NCBI RefSeq assembly: GCF_000367925.1
Contig: NZ_KB849167.1
Location: forward strand, 1 to 32,896
DNA from: Acinetobacter bohemicus ANC 3994
GTDB taxonomy: Bacteria; Pseudomonadota; Gammaproteobacteria; Pseudomonadales; Moraxellaceae
Direction: 5' to 3'
DNA length: 32,896 nucleotides
In this document: positions 8,828 to 16,564 of the stretch, piece after piece
Layout: each line of letters opens with the position of its first letter
Numbering within the stretch: position 1 is the stretch's first letter
Program-made: the position numbers and the translations under genes
Notes under the pieces: model-generated
Seen by the model: only the letters and a program-made list of their open reading frames with translations
Database searches by the model: none
What the model was told of the DNA's origin: nothing

Positions 8828-9742
8828 TTACACATTTAATTTTACGACTTTGACTGGCACATCTTTCTTTTGCGCCAATAAAATGCCCAGTAAAATAATC
8901 ACGCCACCTAGACTATGATAAACCGTCCATGCTTCTGCTAACCAGATATTGGCAATAATCGCGGTAAAAACTGGCATTAAGTTCATAAAAATACTGGTTC
9001 GATTAGGGCCAATCATTTGTACCGCTAACATCCAAACCAAAGGGGCAATCAGCGACGGAAAAATACCCGCATAGAGCACACTCGCCACATTCTGTTGATC
9101 AATGGCATCTAAACCCAACCATAGAACAAAAGGTAAGTGGTAAAGCAAAGCGAAAAAAATCTGTACATATAAACTGATCAGCAATGGAATTTGAAGTTTC
9201 CACTTTTTCAAAAATACGCTATAAAAGGCATAGAAAAATACCGCCAGCACCATCATCGCATCGCCCAAATGCCCACCTGACTGAATCAGGCTGAGCAAAT
9301 CGCCCTGCGCCATCACATAGATTAAACCCAGAAAAGATAACAAACTTCCCACCACTGCAAAACGGTTGGGAATATCCTTCAGCATAAACATCGCAACAAA
9401 AATGGTAAATACAGGAATAAAAGCATTAATAATGCCCATATTGGTCGCAGTGGTATAATGCGCTGCGCTATAGCCCAAGCCCTGATACAGCACCATCCCA
9501 AAAGCACCCAATACTGCAAGTTGCTTCCAATGCTGTAAAACCAACTGACGTTCACGCCAAACTTTAGTTAACATAAATGGCGTCAAGATGAGAAAAGCCA
9601 CAAACCAACGATAAAAACTAATACTAACGGGAGAAATATAGTCCACCACATATCGCGTGACCGCAACATTCATTGACCAGATTAAAACCGCCAGCAACGG
9701 TAAAGCCAGCGCCCACCAGACTGTTTTGTTTTGCTGTGTCAT
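8828..9742 (-). CDS. EamA/DMT family inner-membrane transporter
   Basis: A 304-residue drug/metabolite transporter with ten hydrophobic segments arranged as two EamA repeats. The first repeat starts WWALALPLLAVLIWSMNVAVTRY and includes SFYRWFVAFLILTPF; the second starts near GDAMMVLAVFFYAFYSV and ends in GGVIILLGILLAQKK. Such proteins export amino acids or related metabolites; the substrate is not readable. An upstream ATG (9784) would add 14 residues, but GGGAGAG stands 6 nt before the ATG at 9742, which begins right at the hydrophilic lead of helix 1, so this start is chosen. It diverges from an AraC-type regulator, the likely controller. Confidence 0.9.
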   Translation of the reverse strand: MTQQNKTVWWALALPLLAVLIWSMNVAVTRYVVDYISPVSISFYRWFVAFLILTPFMLTKVWRERQLVLQHWKQLAVLGAFGMVLYQGLGYSAAHYTTATNMGIINAFIPVFTIFVAMFMLKDIPNRFAVVGSLLSFLGLIYVMAQGDLLSLIQSGGHLGDAMMVLAVFFYAFYSVFLKKWKLQIPLLISLYVQIFFALLYHLPFVLWLGLDAIDQQNVASVLYAGIFPSLIAPLVWMLAVQMIGPNRTSIFMNLMPVFTAIIANIWLAEAWTVYHSLGGVIILLGILLAQKKDVPVKVVKLNV

Positions 9743-9936
9743 GTTCTCTCCCGATGTATCCATATTCTCAGTATTCATTTTCACTGAAGTCTGAAATAAT
9801 TAGAATATCGAATTTCAGACATCAATATCGCGCTACAGACACAGCAATATTTTTTGTTTTGTCGTTCAAGCAAATGTCTACACGCTAAAAAATGGACATA
9901 CAGACGGATCAAAAAAGCAAAAATGAGGACATGGAT

Positions 9937-10689
9937 ATGCTGCTGCCGATTGAACAATATATAGAAGTGGATGATTTTTTTTATCAAAAAGATGAAATTG
10001 TGGCACCACATAGTTCGCTGTGGGGCGATTTTAATTTTAGTCTAAATGGTATTTTAGAATATGAAATTGAACAACAGATTTATTTGTCGCCACCCAATTA
10101 TGGTTTATGGTTGCCCCCGCAAACAGCGCATACCTCCATCGCTTTAGATGAACAAATCACCCACTATGTCTGCATTCGCATCCATCCATCACTATGTGGA
10201 GATTTTGCATCTTGCAGCAAAACTTTAAGTATTCGCCCCTTTCTACGCCATCTGGTACATGAAATTTTAGAACAAAAACAAAAAGGAAGCGCAACGACGG
10301 ACTATCGGCATTTGTTACAGGTATTGGTCGATCAACTGAAAGCGGCTCCAGCCTATGAACATTATTTACCTCAAAGTAACCATGTTTCACTCAAGCCACT
10401 TTTACAACAGTTGTCCAATCCAGAACTCTTTCATAAAAGCTTGCAACAACTACTCAACAATGCCTCGATGAGTGAACGGCATTTGCTGCGTTTAAGCCAA
10501 CAGGAATTACAGTTAAGCTTATCGGAATGGCGCAATCGCGCTAAAATTTTATATGCGATTACGCAAATTCGCCAAGGTAAAACCGTGAAAAAACTCGCCT
10601 ATGAACTGGGTTATCAGCATAGTTCCAGTTTTATTGAGTTCTTTAAACGCTATACCGAACAAACACCGGCCCAATTACGTGATGTTTAA
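9937..10689 (+). CDS. AraC family transcriptional regulator
   Basis: A 250-residue regulator. The N-terminal half is a cupin-like sensor (PHSSLWGDFNFSLNGILEY, then WLPPQTAHT and a VCIRIHPS strand). The C-terminal 90 residues form the two-HTH AraC/XylS DNA-binding domain: MSERHLLRLSQQELQLSLSEW, RAKILYAITQIRQGKTVKKLA, then YELGYQHSSSFIEFFKRYTEQTPAQLR, the signature of the second HTH. An earlier in-frame ATG (9892) would give 265 residues but has no ribosome site, whereas GAGGA stands 7 nt before the ATG at 9937. It diverges from the EamA exporter gene, a common pairing in which the regulator switches on the exporter when its substrate is present. Confidence 0.92.
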   Translation: MLLPIEQYIEVDDFFYQKDEIVAPHSSLWGDFNFSLNGILEYEIEQQIYLSPPNYGLWLPPQTAHTSIALDEQITHYVCIRIHPSLCGDFASCSKTLSIRPFLRHLVHEILEQKQKGSATTDYRHLLQVLVDQLKAAPAYEHYLPQSNHVSLKPLLQQLSNPELFHKSLQQLLNNASMSERHLLRLSQQELQLSLSEWRNRAKILYAITQIRQGKTVKKLAYELGYQHSSSFIEFFKRYTEQTPAQLRDV

Positions 10690-11064
10690 TCTTTTACCAG
10701 TTTCAATCCCCATTTTTGCAACTTGCAGCAGCTGAGCAACAAAAACAGGCTTATTGACATAAAAATCACTAGGCAATATTTTAAAATCTAAAAAAATACA
10801 ATAAGGCTGGATGATGAAATTAAACCTATGCAGCTGGACATTAAAAACGATTTAAAAATAGTCGAGTAAAAAGCCAGAGATTGCCAAAACAACACCAATA
10901 CTGCTCATAATCTCGAGCTGATCATGAAAGATAGCGCTATTCAGCTGTTTTCTCATTCTTTTATCAGACAAATATTATGTACAAATCGCAATAAATGCTT
11001 GTCGATATACAGAATAACCGTTACAACAAAGCAGTAATAATCTCAAGTATTTAAGGACAAGCGA
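10690..11064. other. 375-bp stretch without an intact gene
   Basis: The minus strand carries two consecutive open stretches in one frame: 10852-10974, ending in a transporter-like membrane segment, and a second from 10851 to a stop at the end of the AraC gene, without any good start codon. The + strand holds only the promoter region of the glutathione peroxidase gene, whose AAGGA ribosome site is at 11053-11057. Decayed coding DNA is the best guess. Confidence 0.4.
10852..10974 (-). pseudogene. Possible C-terminal scrap of a DMT-type transporter
   Basis: Forty open codons with no start and no upstream continuation (a stop precedes). The end reads FHDQLEIMSSIGVVLAISGF followed by LLDYF and a stop: a charged turn then one hydrophobic helix, which is how many small EamA/DMT transporters finish. 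An intact EamA gene lies about 1 kb left, so this could be the remnant of a paralogue. The resemblance is by eye over a short length; a chance open frame is possible. Confidence 0.35.
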
Positions 11065-11610
11065 ATGAGCAATTCTGTTTATGACATCCCAGTCAAAACG
11101 ATTCAAGGCAATGAAACCACACTGAACCAATATCAAGGTAAAGTGCTGCTTATTGTCAATACCGCATCGAAATGTGGTCTAACACCACAATATGAAGGCT
11201 TAGAAAAACTATACCAAAACAAGAAAGAGCAAGGACTTGAGATTTTAGGTTTTCCTGCCAATAATTTCTTAGCCCAAGAACCCGGTTCTGATGAAGAAAT
11301 TCAAGAGTTTTGTTCATTAAATTATCAAGTGGCTTTTCCACTGTTTTCTAAAATTTCAGTGGCTGGTGAAGACAAACACCCACTTTATCAAACTTTGACT
11401 CAAGCGATTCCAGAACGTATGGGTGAAGGCCCTTGGTGGAAAGACTTGGTTGATTACGGTTTAACCCCAAATCCAAAACCAGAAGTGCTGTGGAATTTTG
11501 AAAAATTCCTCATCAATAAAAATGGTGAAGTGGTGGCACGTTTCGCACCCGATATTACCGCAGATGATGCACGCATTGTAGATGCCGTTAACGCAGAACT
11601 TGCCAAGTAA
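11065..11610 (+). CDS. Glutathione peroxidase family protein
   Basis: A 181-residue thiol peroxidase that reduces hydrogen peroxide and lipid hydroperoxides; bacterial members often use thioredoxin rather than glutathione. The catalytic Cys37 lies in NTASKCGLTPQY (Cys in place of the selenocysteine of animal enzymes); the rest of the tetrad is Gln71 in NNFLAQEPG and Trp143-Asn144 in VLWNFEKFL. FPANNF replaces the commoner FPCNQF, so the usual resolving Cys position there is Ala; Cys83 in EEIQEFCSL is the candidate resolving residue. No signal peptide, so cytoplasmic. AAGGA 7 nt before the ATG fixes the start, and a strong hairpin follows the gene. Confidence 0.93.
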   Translation: MSNSVYDIPVKTIQGNETTLNQYQGKVLLIVNTASKCGLTPQYEGLEKLYQNKKEQGLEILGFPANNFLAQEPGSDEEIQEFCSLNYQVAFPLFSKISVAGEDKHPLYQTLTQAIPERMGEGPWWKDLVDYGLTPNPKPEVLWNFEKFLINKNGEVVARFAPDITADDARIVDAVNAELAK

Positions 11611-11621
11611 TTCATCACAAT

Positions 11622-11662
11622 AACGTAAGCATTTATACAGGCTATAACTGCTTACGTTTTTC
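11622..11662 (+). terminator. Terminator of the glutathione peroxidase gene
   Basis: AACGTAAGCA, a 17-nt loop, then TGCTTACGTT followed by TTT: a perfect 10-bp stem 12 nt past the stop codon. Confidence 0.8.
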
Positions 11663-11817
11663 ATTATAAAAAATAGCTTGATTAGATAAAAATAGAATTT
11701 AACACTGCATATTTTGTTCATTATTTTAATACTTTAACAACACTTTATTCATTCTCTATCAGTAACTTAGCAATAAGATACGATTATAAACAAACCAGCA
11801 TGAAGATAATTTAAAAT

Positions 11818-12179
11818 ATGAATACTCTAATCAAAGCCATCATTTTATCCTGATCTAGCGCCTTAGTTGCTGCCCCTGTCATGGCTGCTCCACAAGAGCA
11901 TCATTCACAGCAACATGGCCAACAGCAACTCAGCACCAAACCAAAGATTCGATCAAAGCGCCTCAACATAATATCAAAAAAACAGAACATCCTTCGCACG
12001 ACTGGCAGCAAGGTCACAAAGTACCGGCCCAATACCACGGCAACAGCTTTAAAGTAGAGGCCAGCAAATATAAAAAGTTAAGCAAACCAATTAAAAATCA
12101 GCAGTGGATTAAAGTGAATGGCGATTATGTGCTTATGAACACCACGACATATAAAGTAATTAAAGTCATTCAAGGTTAA
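11818..12179 (+). pseudogene. Broken RcnB-family periplasmic protein gene
   Basis: The reading frame starts with a signal peptide (MNTLIKAIILS, stop, SSALVAAPVMAAPQ) but is cut by TGA at 11851-11853. It continues through HHSQQHGQQQ, then loses frame near 11940-11950. After the shift the C-terminal half is clear: HDWQQGHKVPAQYHG, KKLSKPIKNQQWIKVNGDYV, then a stop at 12177-12179. The basic, Trp-containing W-I-K-V-N-G-D-Y-V motif and the exported His/Gln-rich form match RcnB-family proteins, small periplasmic proteins linked in E. coli to nickel/cobalt homeostasis. The span is 362 nt, not a multiple of three, which agrees with the frameshift. Two independent lesions make a sequencing error less likely than true decay. 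Confidence 0.75.
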
Positions 12180-12326
12180 AATACGCCTATCACTCGGTGA
12201 GAAAAGTACTTTGGCACTCTTTTTAAGTGTGATTGAGTAAATTTGTTATTGCTTTGCAACAATCCGTTTTTTACACATCTTTCAGTCTTATATTCACTCT
12301 CATCTAGAAATAATATGAATTGAGTT
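12180..12326. other. Intergenic region before the lipoprotein gene
   Basis: It holds an imperfect hairpin-like run (GTACTTTGGCAC within about 12203-12222, then CTTTTT) that may terminate the broken RcnB-like gene. The rest is AT-rich and is the presumed promoter of the lipoprotein gene. No coding frame is convincing. Confidence 0.3.
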
Positions 12327-12911
12327 ATGAAAAAATTCATCCCAAAGGCAGTTTTACCTTTTGCAATATTGAGCACAGGCATTTTATTGAGTGGTTGTGA
12401 ACAGGCTTCTGAACCTCAGTCTGATGACATTCGAACAACACAATCGGCTGATGTCGCGCCGAATCAGCCCACTGAAACAACAGCACCAGCCGATTTAAAA
12501 AGCGGCAATATGTTTTATATGGTTCGTGATGTTGCCGATATGCAACTGAAAGCGGGTGATTATGTTGCCCAACTCAAGCAAACTCAAAATGAGTTGCAAA
12601 CAGCCATCAATGACAAAGATCAACAGCAGCTACAAGCGACGGCCAAAACTCTGCAACAACAACTGACTGAATTTAATCAGGCACTGACCAGCTTGAACTT
12701 AAAAAGCCAAGAAATTGATTCAATTCGGCAAAATATTCTGCATGCCAATCAACAAGTCCTTGCTACACCATTGTTAAATGGCAACATCGATTTAAATCAG
12801 CTCGATTTCAAAAAAATTGAACAGCAAATGGGCAGTATACACACGGAAATGATCAAATTGGCAGGCATGATGATTCCACAAGGACAGGATAAGCAAGATC
12901 AAGAAAGCTAA
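12327..12911 (+). CDS. Putative lipoprotein with Gln-rich coiled coil
   Basis: A 194-residue exported lipoprotein: a basic start (MKKFIPK), a hydrophobic core and the lipobox LLSGC, with Cys24 as the acylated residue. Residues 25-60 are a Ser/Thr/Pro/Ala linker. From about 66 to 150 the chain is helical and rich in Gln and Leu (QLKQTQNELQTAINDKDQQQ, LQQQLTEFNQALTSL), strongly suggesting a coiled coil; a short conserved-looking tail (IHTEMIKLAGMMIPQG) follows. I do not recognise a family. The residue after Cys is Glu, not Asp, so outer-membrane sorting is expected. It stands alone, convergent with adhP. Confidence 0.75.
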   Translation: MKKFIPKAVLPFAILSTGILLSGCEQASEPQSDDIRTTQSADVAPNQPTETTAPADLKSGNMFYMVRDVADMQLKAGDYVAQLKQTQNELQTAINDKDQQQLQATAKTLQQQLTEFNQALTSLNLKSQEIDSIRQNILHANQQVLATPLLNGNIDLNQLDFKKIEQQMGSIHTEMIKLAGMMIPQGQDKQDQES

Positions 12912-12922
12912 TATTCAAAGGC

Positions 12923-12958
12923 ACTCAGACCAATTCATTAACACTGAATTGGTCGAGT
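12923..12958. terminator. Shared hairpin between convergent genes
   Basis: GACCAATTCA (12928-12937) and TGAATTGGTC (12945-12954) form a perfect 10-bp stem, extended by ACTC/GAGT with one bulge. It lies between the lipoprotein and adhP stop codons. No long T-run follows, so its strength as a terminator is uncertain. Confidence 0.5.
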
Positions 12959-12969
12959 CAAATTTAGTG

Positions 12970-14004
12970 TTAAAGTCTCATATCAATGACAATACGACCA
13001 TCAATTTTGCCCTGCTCCATGCGGTGAAAAATATCATTAATATTTTCTAATGGTTCGACATGAATATGTGCTTTCACCTTACCACGTGCCGCAATATCCA
13101 GTGCTTCTTTCAAATCCAAACGCGTTCCAACAATTGAACCACGTACTGTAATTCCTTCAAGCACCATATTAAAAATAGATAAGTCGAATGTTCCGGGTGG
13201 CAAACCATTTAAGACCATAGTTCCGCCACGACGAACAATGGCAACGGCTTGTTCAAATGCTTTAGGCGATACCGCGGTCACCAACACACCATGACACCCC
13301 TCACCAGCTGTGGCTTTTAGTACTTCTTCTTTCACATCCGCTTTAAGCGCATTAATGGCAACATCGGCACCCAAATTTTTGGCCAACTCAATTTTACTGT
13401 CATCAACATCAATCGCGACCACATTAAAGCCCATGGTTTTGGCATACTGAATCGCCACATGACCCAATCCTCCAATTCCAGAAATGGCAACCCAATCCCC
13501 AGTTTTGGCTTCAGTCATTTTTAAGCCTTTATAGACCGTAACGCCGGCACATAAAATCGGTGCTATTTCCAGTAGATCTACACCTTCAGGAATCCGCCCG
13601 ACATAATCACCATCTGCCAAACAATATTCGGCAAAACTTCCGTTGACGGAATAACCTGAATTTTGTTGTTTCTTACATAGCGTTTCCCAGCCTGCATAAC
13701 AATGATCGCAATGACCACAGGCTGAATAAAGCCATGGAACCCCCACAATATCACCAACTTTTAAATGCTCAATTCCCTCACCTAGCTCAATGACTTCACC
13801 CACACCTTCATGTCCCGGAATAAAAGGTAAAGTCGGTTTCACTGGCCAATCCCCATGCATCGCATGTAGATCGGTATGACAAACACCTGTTGCAATCATC
13901 TTAATCAGTACTTTTCCCGAACTGATTTTAGGAATTTCTACCTCTTGTATTTGTAGCGGTTGATTAAATTCAGTGACTACCGCTGCTTTCATCGTATTCG
14001 CCAT
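12970..14004 (-). CDS. adhP: Zinc-dependent alcohol dehydrogenase AdhP
   Basis: A medium-chain NAD-dependent dehydrogenase that interconverts primary alcohols such as ethanol with aldehydes; cytosolic. The 344 residues show the catalytic zinc site (GVCHTDLHAMHGDWP near residue 42 and GHEGVGEV near 65), the four structural-zinc Cys in CGHCDHC-AGWETLC (about 95-110), and the Rossmann fold with GIGGLGHVAIQYAK (about 172-185) followed by D in VVAIDVDDSKIELA, which fits NAD. An earlier ATG (14019) would add five residues, but GGAG stands 9 nt before the ATG at 14004. No linked pathway gene is adjacent. The family and class are secure; the in vivo substrate is not. Confidence 0.93.
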   Translation of the reverse strand: MANTMKAAVVTEFNQPLQIQEVEIPKISSGKVLIKMIATGVCHTDLHAMHGDWPVKPTLPFIPGHEGVGEVIELGEGIEHLKVGDIVGVPWLYSACGHCDHCYAGWETLCKKQQNSGYSVNGSFAEYCLADGDYVGRIPEGVDLLEIAPILCAGVTVYKGLKMTEAKTGDWVAISGIGGLGHVAIQYAKTMGFNVVAIDVDDSKIELAKNLGADVAINALKADVKEEVLKATAGEGCHGVLVTAVSPKAFEQAVAIVRRGGTMVLNGLPPGTFDLSIFNMVLEGITVRGSIVGTRLDLKEALDIAARGKVKAHIHVEPLENINDIFHRMEQGKIDGRIVIDMRL

Positions 14005-14501
14005 TGTGATGTTCTCCATATTCCAAATACCGAGAAAGTTCTTTTTTAAGAACCATTATCTAACTATATAGAATAATAAATAATCAAGAGTGGCGGATTT
14101 GTAGCGCATTTGATGGTTTTAGACGGCTCTTACAGTTCATTTGTAGTCTTCGTTTTCGCCACAATTTAAAGTGATGATTTTTGGAGTCTGTTCATTTCTA
14201 AAAGCTAGAGCATCATTGATCATCCCTATCAAACTCTCGAGGAAAATACATATTATTGCAGCGTGCCCAAACTGTTGGCTTAGAAGGGATTCATTATTAT
14301 TTTAATGCCAATTTAAACCGTATCTTAACTATGAAATTACTTCCGAAGAGTGCAAGCTATTTGTCTAAAATGAATGTACCTGCAACTCATCAAAGTTAAA
14401 ACCATCCAGTTGAAATGAAGGCTTTGACGAAATATTTAAAGCTAAAATGATGGGTAATGGTGAATGTTCTATGCAAGTTCTTTTTCCGCATAAATTATGC
14501 T
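14005..14501. other. About 480 bp without an assignable gene; possible decayed coding DNA
   Basis: The first 100 bases should hold the adhP promoter. Beyond that several short open stretches look protein-like but do not join: on the + strand about 14260-14397 (with GLEGIHYYFNANLNRI and a stop) and about 14414-14530 (with FKAKMMGNGECSMQVLF); on the minus strand about 14120-14280 (with LESLIGMINDALAFRNEQTP). None has a start with a ribosome site. A degenerate gene is possible, but I cannot name it. Confidence 0.35.
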
Positions 14502-14804
14502 TTAACTTTTTTGACTGTCCTGCCAAGCTTTAAATACCACCTGCATAGCCTGCCGTTCATAAGGTTTGGCTAAACGGGATTCCATCTCGGTAAAATCACC
14601 CCGATAAGCTAAAGCAACCATCGACTTTGCCAATGTTTGAATACTTTCACGGCCACGATGTTCATAAGCCAAGATTTCATCTTGGGTTAATACCAAGTCC
14701 CAACATGACACTACTGAGCTCATATCGACAGCAATACTCAAATAATAGTGTTCAAAGTCTTGGTACAGTTCCCAGAAATGCGGTTCGTGTTCGATGATGT
14801 TCAT
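14502..14804 (-). CDS. Hypothetical protein, 100 residues
   Basis: A small acidic soluble protein without signal peptide or membrane segment. It begins MNIIEHEPHFWELYQDFEHY and has a run of aromatic residues at the N-terminus, a middle with SSVVSCWDLVLTQDEILAYE, and a helical C-terminus (YERQAMQVVFKAWQDSQ). I do not recognise a family. AGAAG stands just before the ATG and composition matches the core genes, so it is probably real. It has no close partner: gene-poor DNA lies on its left and a palindrome plus the RelA/SpoT-type gene on its right, divergent. Confidence 0.65.
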   Translation of the reverse strand: MNIIEHEPHFWELYQDFEHYYLSIAVDMSSVVSCWDLVLTQDEILAYEHRGRESIQTLAKSMVALAYRGDFTEMESRLAKPYERQAMQVVFKAWQDSQKS

Positions 14805-14844
14805 TGTCTTCTTATGCGATCAAATAGTTTCATCAGCATAATAT

Positions 14845-14873
14845 TAAAGTTGAATAAAATATATTCAACTTTA
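14845..14873. repeat. Perfect 12-bp inverted repeat, candidate operator
   Basis: TAAAGTTGAATA, spacer AAATA, TATTCAACTTTA. It lies 41 nt upstream of the 100-residue gene and about 150 nt upstream of the RelA/SpoT-type gene, between their divergent starts. No T-run follows on either strand, which favours a protein-binding site over a terminator. Confidence 0.5.
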
Positions 14874-15019
14874 GATAGTGTTTTATCCTATTAAAAATCT
14901 AGGATTGCAAGAAACCGGATATTTAATATTAAACTTACAACCTTATGAGTAAGAATTGCTTTTTGATTTAGTCCAACCATAATATACAGAATATAAAATA
15001 TAAATTTAGAGTAATTTAC

Positions 15020-16066
15020 TTGAAGCCAAATCAAGAGCATTTAGAATTCTTAAATCAAATGGGTATAGAGCCTAAACGTGTTCTAGACATTAATCTCGAT
15101 GTAGGAATTTTGCTTGAAATAGCAAAAGACTATAAACAGTCTCAAGAAGATTTATTAGATTCTGCCGAGCATATCGCAAAAAAAATTCAAAGATGCAAAC
15201 AAGTCCATTCTGTAAGATGGCGAGTTAAAGATGTGAGTCATCTGATAGAAAAAATTATTCGAAAGAAAGAAGCTTTAGCAGAAAAATATACAGATATTAA
15301 TGTATCTAATTACAAATCAAAAATTGATGACTTAATTGGTGTTCGAGCTATTTATTTGTTTAAACACGATTGGCTTTCTGTACATCAACATATTTTATCG
15401 AAATGGACACCTCTAGAAGATATCATAATTTATTATCGCGAAGGTGATGATTTGGAACAATATCTTAATCAACCCGAATGTAAAACTAAACAACATAACG
15501 ATAGCTATCGCTCTATACACTATATTGTTCCCGCAGGTGAAATTCACTCAGAGAAAATTTCTTGTGAAGTACAAACAAGAACTATTTTTGAGGAAGCATG
15601 GAGTGAAATTGATCATAAAGTAAGATATCCAAGTTTTTCCAATGATCCACATTTAAAACAATTTTTAAATATCTTTAATAGACTTGCTGGCAGTGCCGAT
15701 GAAATGGGAAGTTATGTTATTTCTCTAGTGAATCTAATAAATAATGAGAAAAAGCAACTCATGGAGAATTTAGTTGCTCAACAGAAAATAGATGAACTCG
15801 AAGATGAGCTTTCTAACCTTATTGAAGAAAATAAAGCATTCGAAGATATTAAAAAGAAAAACTCTGAGATACAAAAACTCAAAGAAATTACGAATAACAT
15901 TAGTGAAAGAGTTACCATTAGTTCAGATAAAACTACACAAAATCAGAATCCATTACTTGCTAGTGCTATTGCGCAGCTATTTGGGATTGAATTACCAAAA
16001 GAGACTTCAAATAAGATTTCTCATTCAGAGACATCAAGAGCAATTTATATTGATAATAAAAATTAA
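15020..16066 (+). CDS. Stand-alone RelA/SpoT-domain (alarmone synthetase-like) protein
   Basis: A 348-residue protein with a (p)ppGpp-synthetase-type nucleotidyltransferase domain and no HD hydrolase, TGS or ACT domain. In the domain (about 48-205): RWRVKDVSHLIEKI matches the basic ATP-binding R-x-K-x-x-x-S-x-x-x-K region, DDLIGVRAIYLF the metal-binding D-x-x-G-x-R, DSYRSIHYIV the acceptor-binding Y-x-S-x-H, and CEVQTRTIFEEAWSEIDHKV the E-x-Q-x-R-T motif. The key residues look intact. A charged helical stretch follows (about 235-295, KKQLMENLVAQQKIDELEDEL), a likely coiled coil, then a Ser/Asn-rich tail. The start is TTG at 15020 with AGAG 9 nt upstream; an ATG at 15059 is the fallback. It stands alone and is AT-richer than the atp genes. 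It could be a housekeeping alarmone synthetase or a toxSAS-type toxin; no antitoxin gene is visible beside it. Confidence 0.82.
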   Translation: MKPNQEHLEFLNQMGIEPKRVLDINLDVGILLEIAKDYKQSQEDLLDSAEHIAKKIQRCKQVHSVRWRVKDVSHLIEKIIRKKEALAEKYTDINVSNYKSKIDDLIGVRAIYLFKHDWLSVHQHILSKWTPLEDIIIYYREGDDLEQYLNQPECKTKQHNDSYRSIHYIVPAGEIHSEKISCEVQTRTIFEEAWSEIDHKVRYPSFSNDPHLKQFLNIFNRLAGSADEMGSYVISLVNLINNEKKQLMENLVAQQKIDELEDELSNLIEENKAFEDIKKKNSEIQKLKEITNNISERVTISSDKTTQNQNPLLASAIAQLFGIELPKETSNKISHSETSRAIYIDNKN

Positions 16067-16072
16067 TAGCAT

Positions 16073-16100
16073 AAAAAAAGCCACCTTTCGGTGGCTTCTT
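16073..16100. terminator. Bidirectional terminator between the RelA/SpoT-type gene and atpC
   Basis: AAGCCACC, loop TTTC, GGTGGCTT (16078-16097), with seven A on the left. On the minus strand the A-run becomes a T7 tract, the ideal end for the atp operon. On the + strand the T-tract is short (CTTCTTC). Confidence 0.85.
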
Positions 16101-16117
16101 CAATCTCGAACCGTCTC

Positions 16118-16537
16118 TTATTGAGCGCGGTTTTTGATTTTGCGGATGGTTTCCAACTGTGCAGCAGTTTCTGCAAGAGCAGCCAATGCAGCAGCAGAGT
16201 CCAAATCGCTTTTTTGATTCGCAAGCAAGATTTCAGCGTTTTTACGCGCTTCAAGAATTGCTACTTCATCTAAGCTGTCAGCACGAACTGCAGTATCTGC
16301 AAGAACAGTAACAACATGCGGTTGAACTTCTAGAACACCACCAGATACATAGATTAACTCTTCTGTACCGTTTTCTAGCAGAACGCGAATCGCGCCCGGC
16401 TTAAGCAAAGTTACCAGCGGAGCATGGCCAGGCATAATACCCAACTCACCACCAGCACCTTTCGCAATTAGCATAGTTACAGTGCCAGAGTACAAAGACT
16501 CTTTTACACTTACAACATCACATTGCATAGTCGCCAT
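16118..16537 (-). CDS. atpC: F1Fo ATP synthase epsilon subunit
   Basis: Last gene of the operon. The 139-residue central-stalk subunit has an N-terminal beta-sandwich (MQCDVVSVKESLYSG, GELGIMPGHAPLVTLLKPGAI, the family hallmark) and a C-terminal helical hairpin rich in Ala (ARKNAEILLANQKSDLDSAA). That hairpin inhibits ATP hydrolysis in bacterial enzymes. TAGGAG stands before the ATG. It lies 27 nt after atpD and is followed by the operon terminator. Confidence 0.97.
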   Translation of the reverse strand: MATMQCDVVSVKESLYSGTVTMLIAKGAGGELGIMPGHAPLVTLLKPGAIRVLLENGTEELIYVSGGVLEVQPHVVTVLADTAVRADSLDEVAILEARKNAEILLANQKSDLDSAAALAALAETAAQLETIRKIKNRAQ

Positions 16538-16564
16538 GAGAATCTCCTAAATTAGAGTCGCTAA

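Noticed and set aside
9781..10011. Leftward open frame across the EamA/AraC gap
   Set aside because: It crosses the divergent promoter region and the AraC start, with no motif or ribosome site.
11461..11721. Leftward open frame opposite the end of the glutathione peroxidase gene
   Set aside because: It spans the terminator hairpin and is antisense to a well-conserved gene.
16063..16273. Short open frames on both strands at the atpC end
   Set aside because: They run through the shared terminator hairpin and the atpC gene, so they are chance frames.
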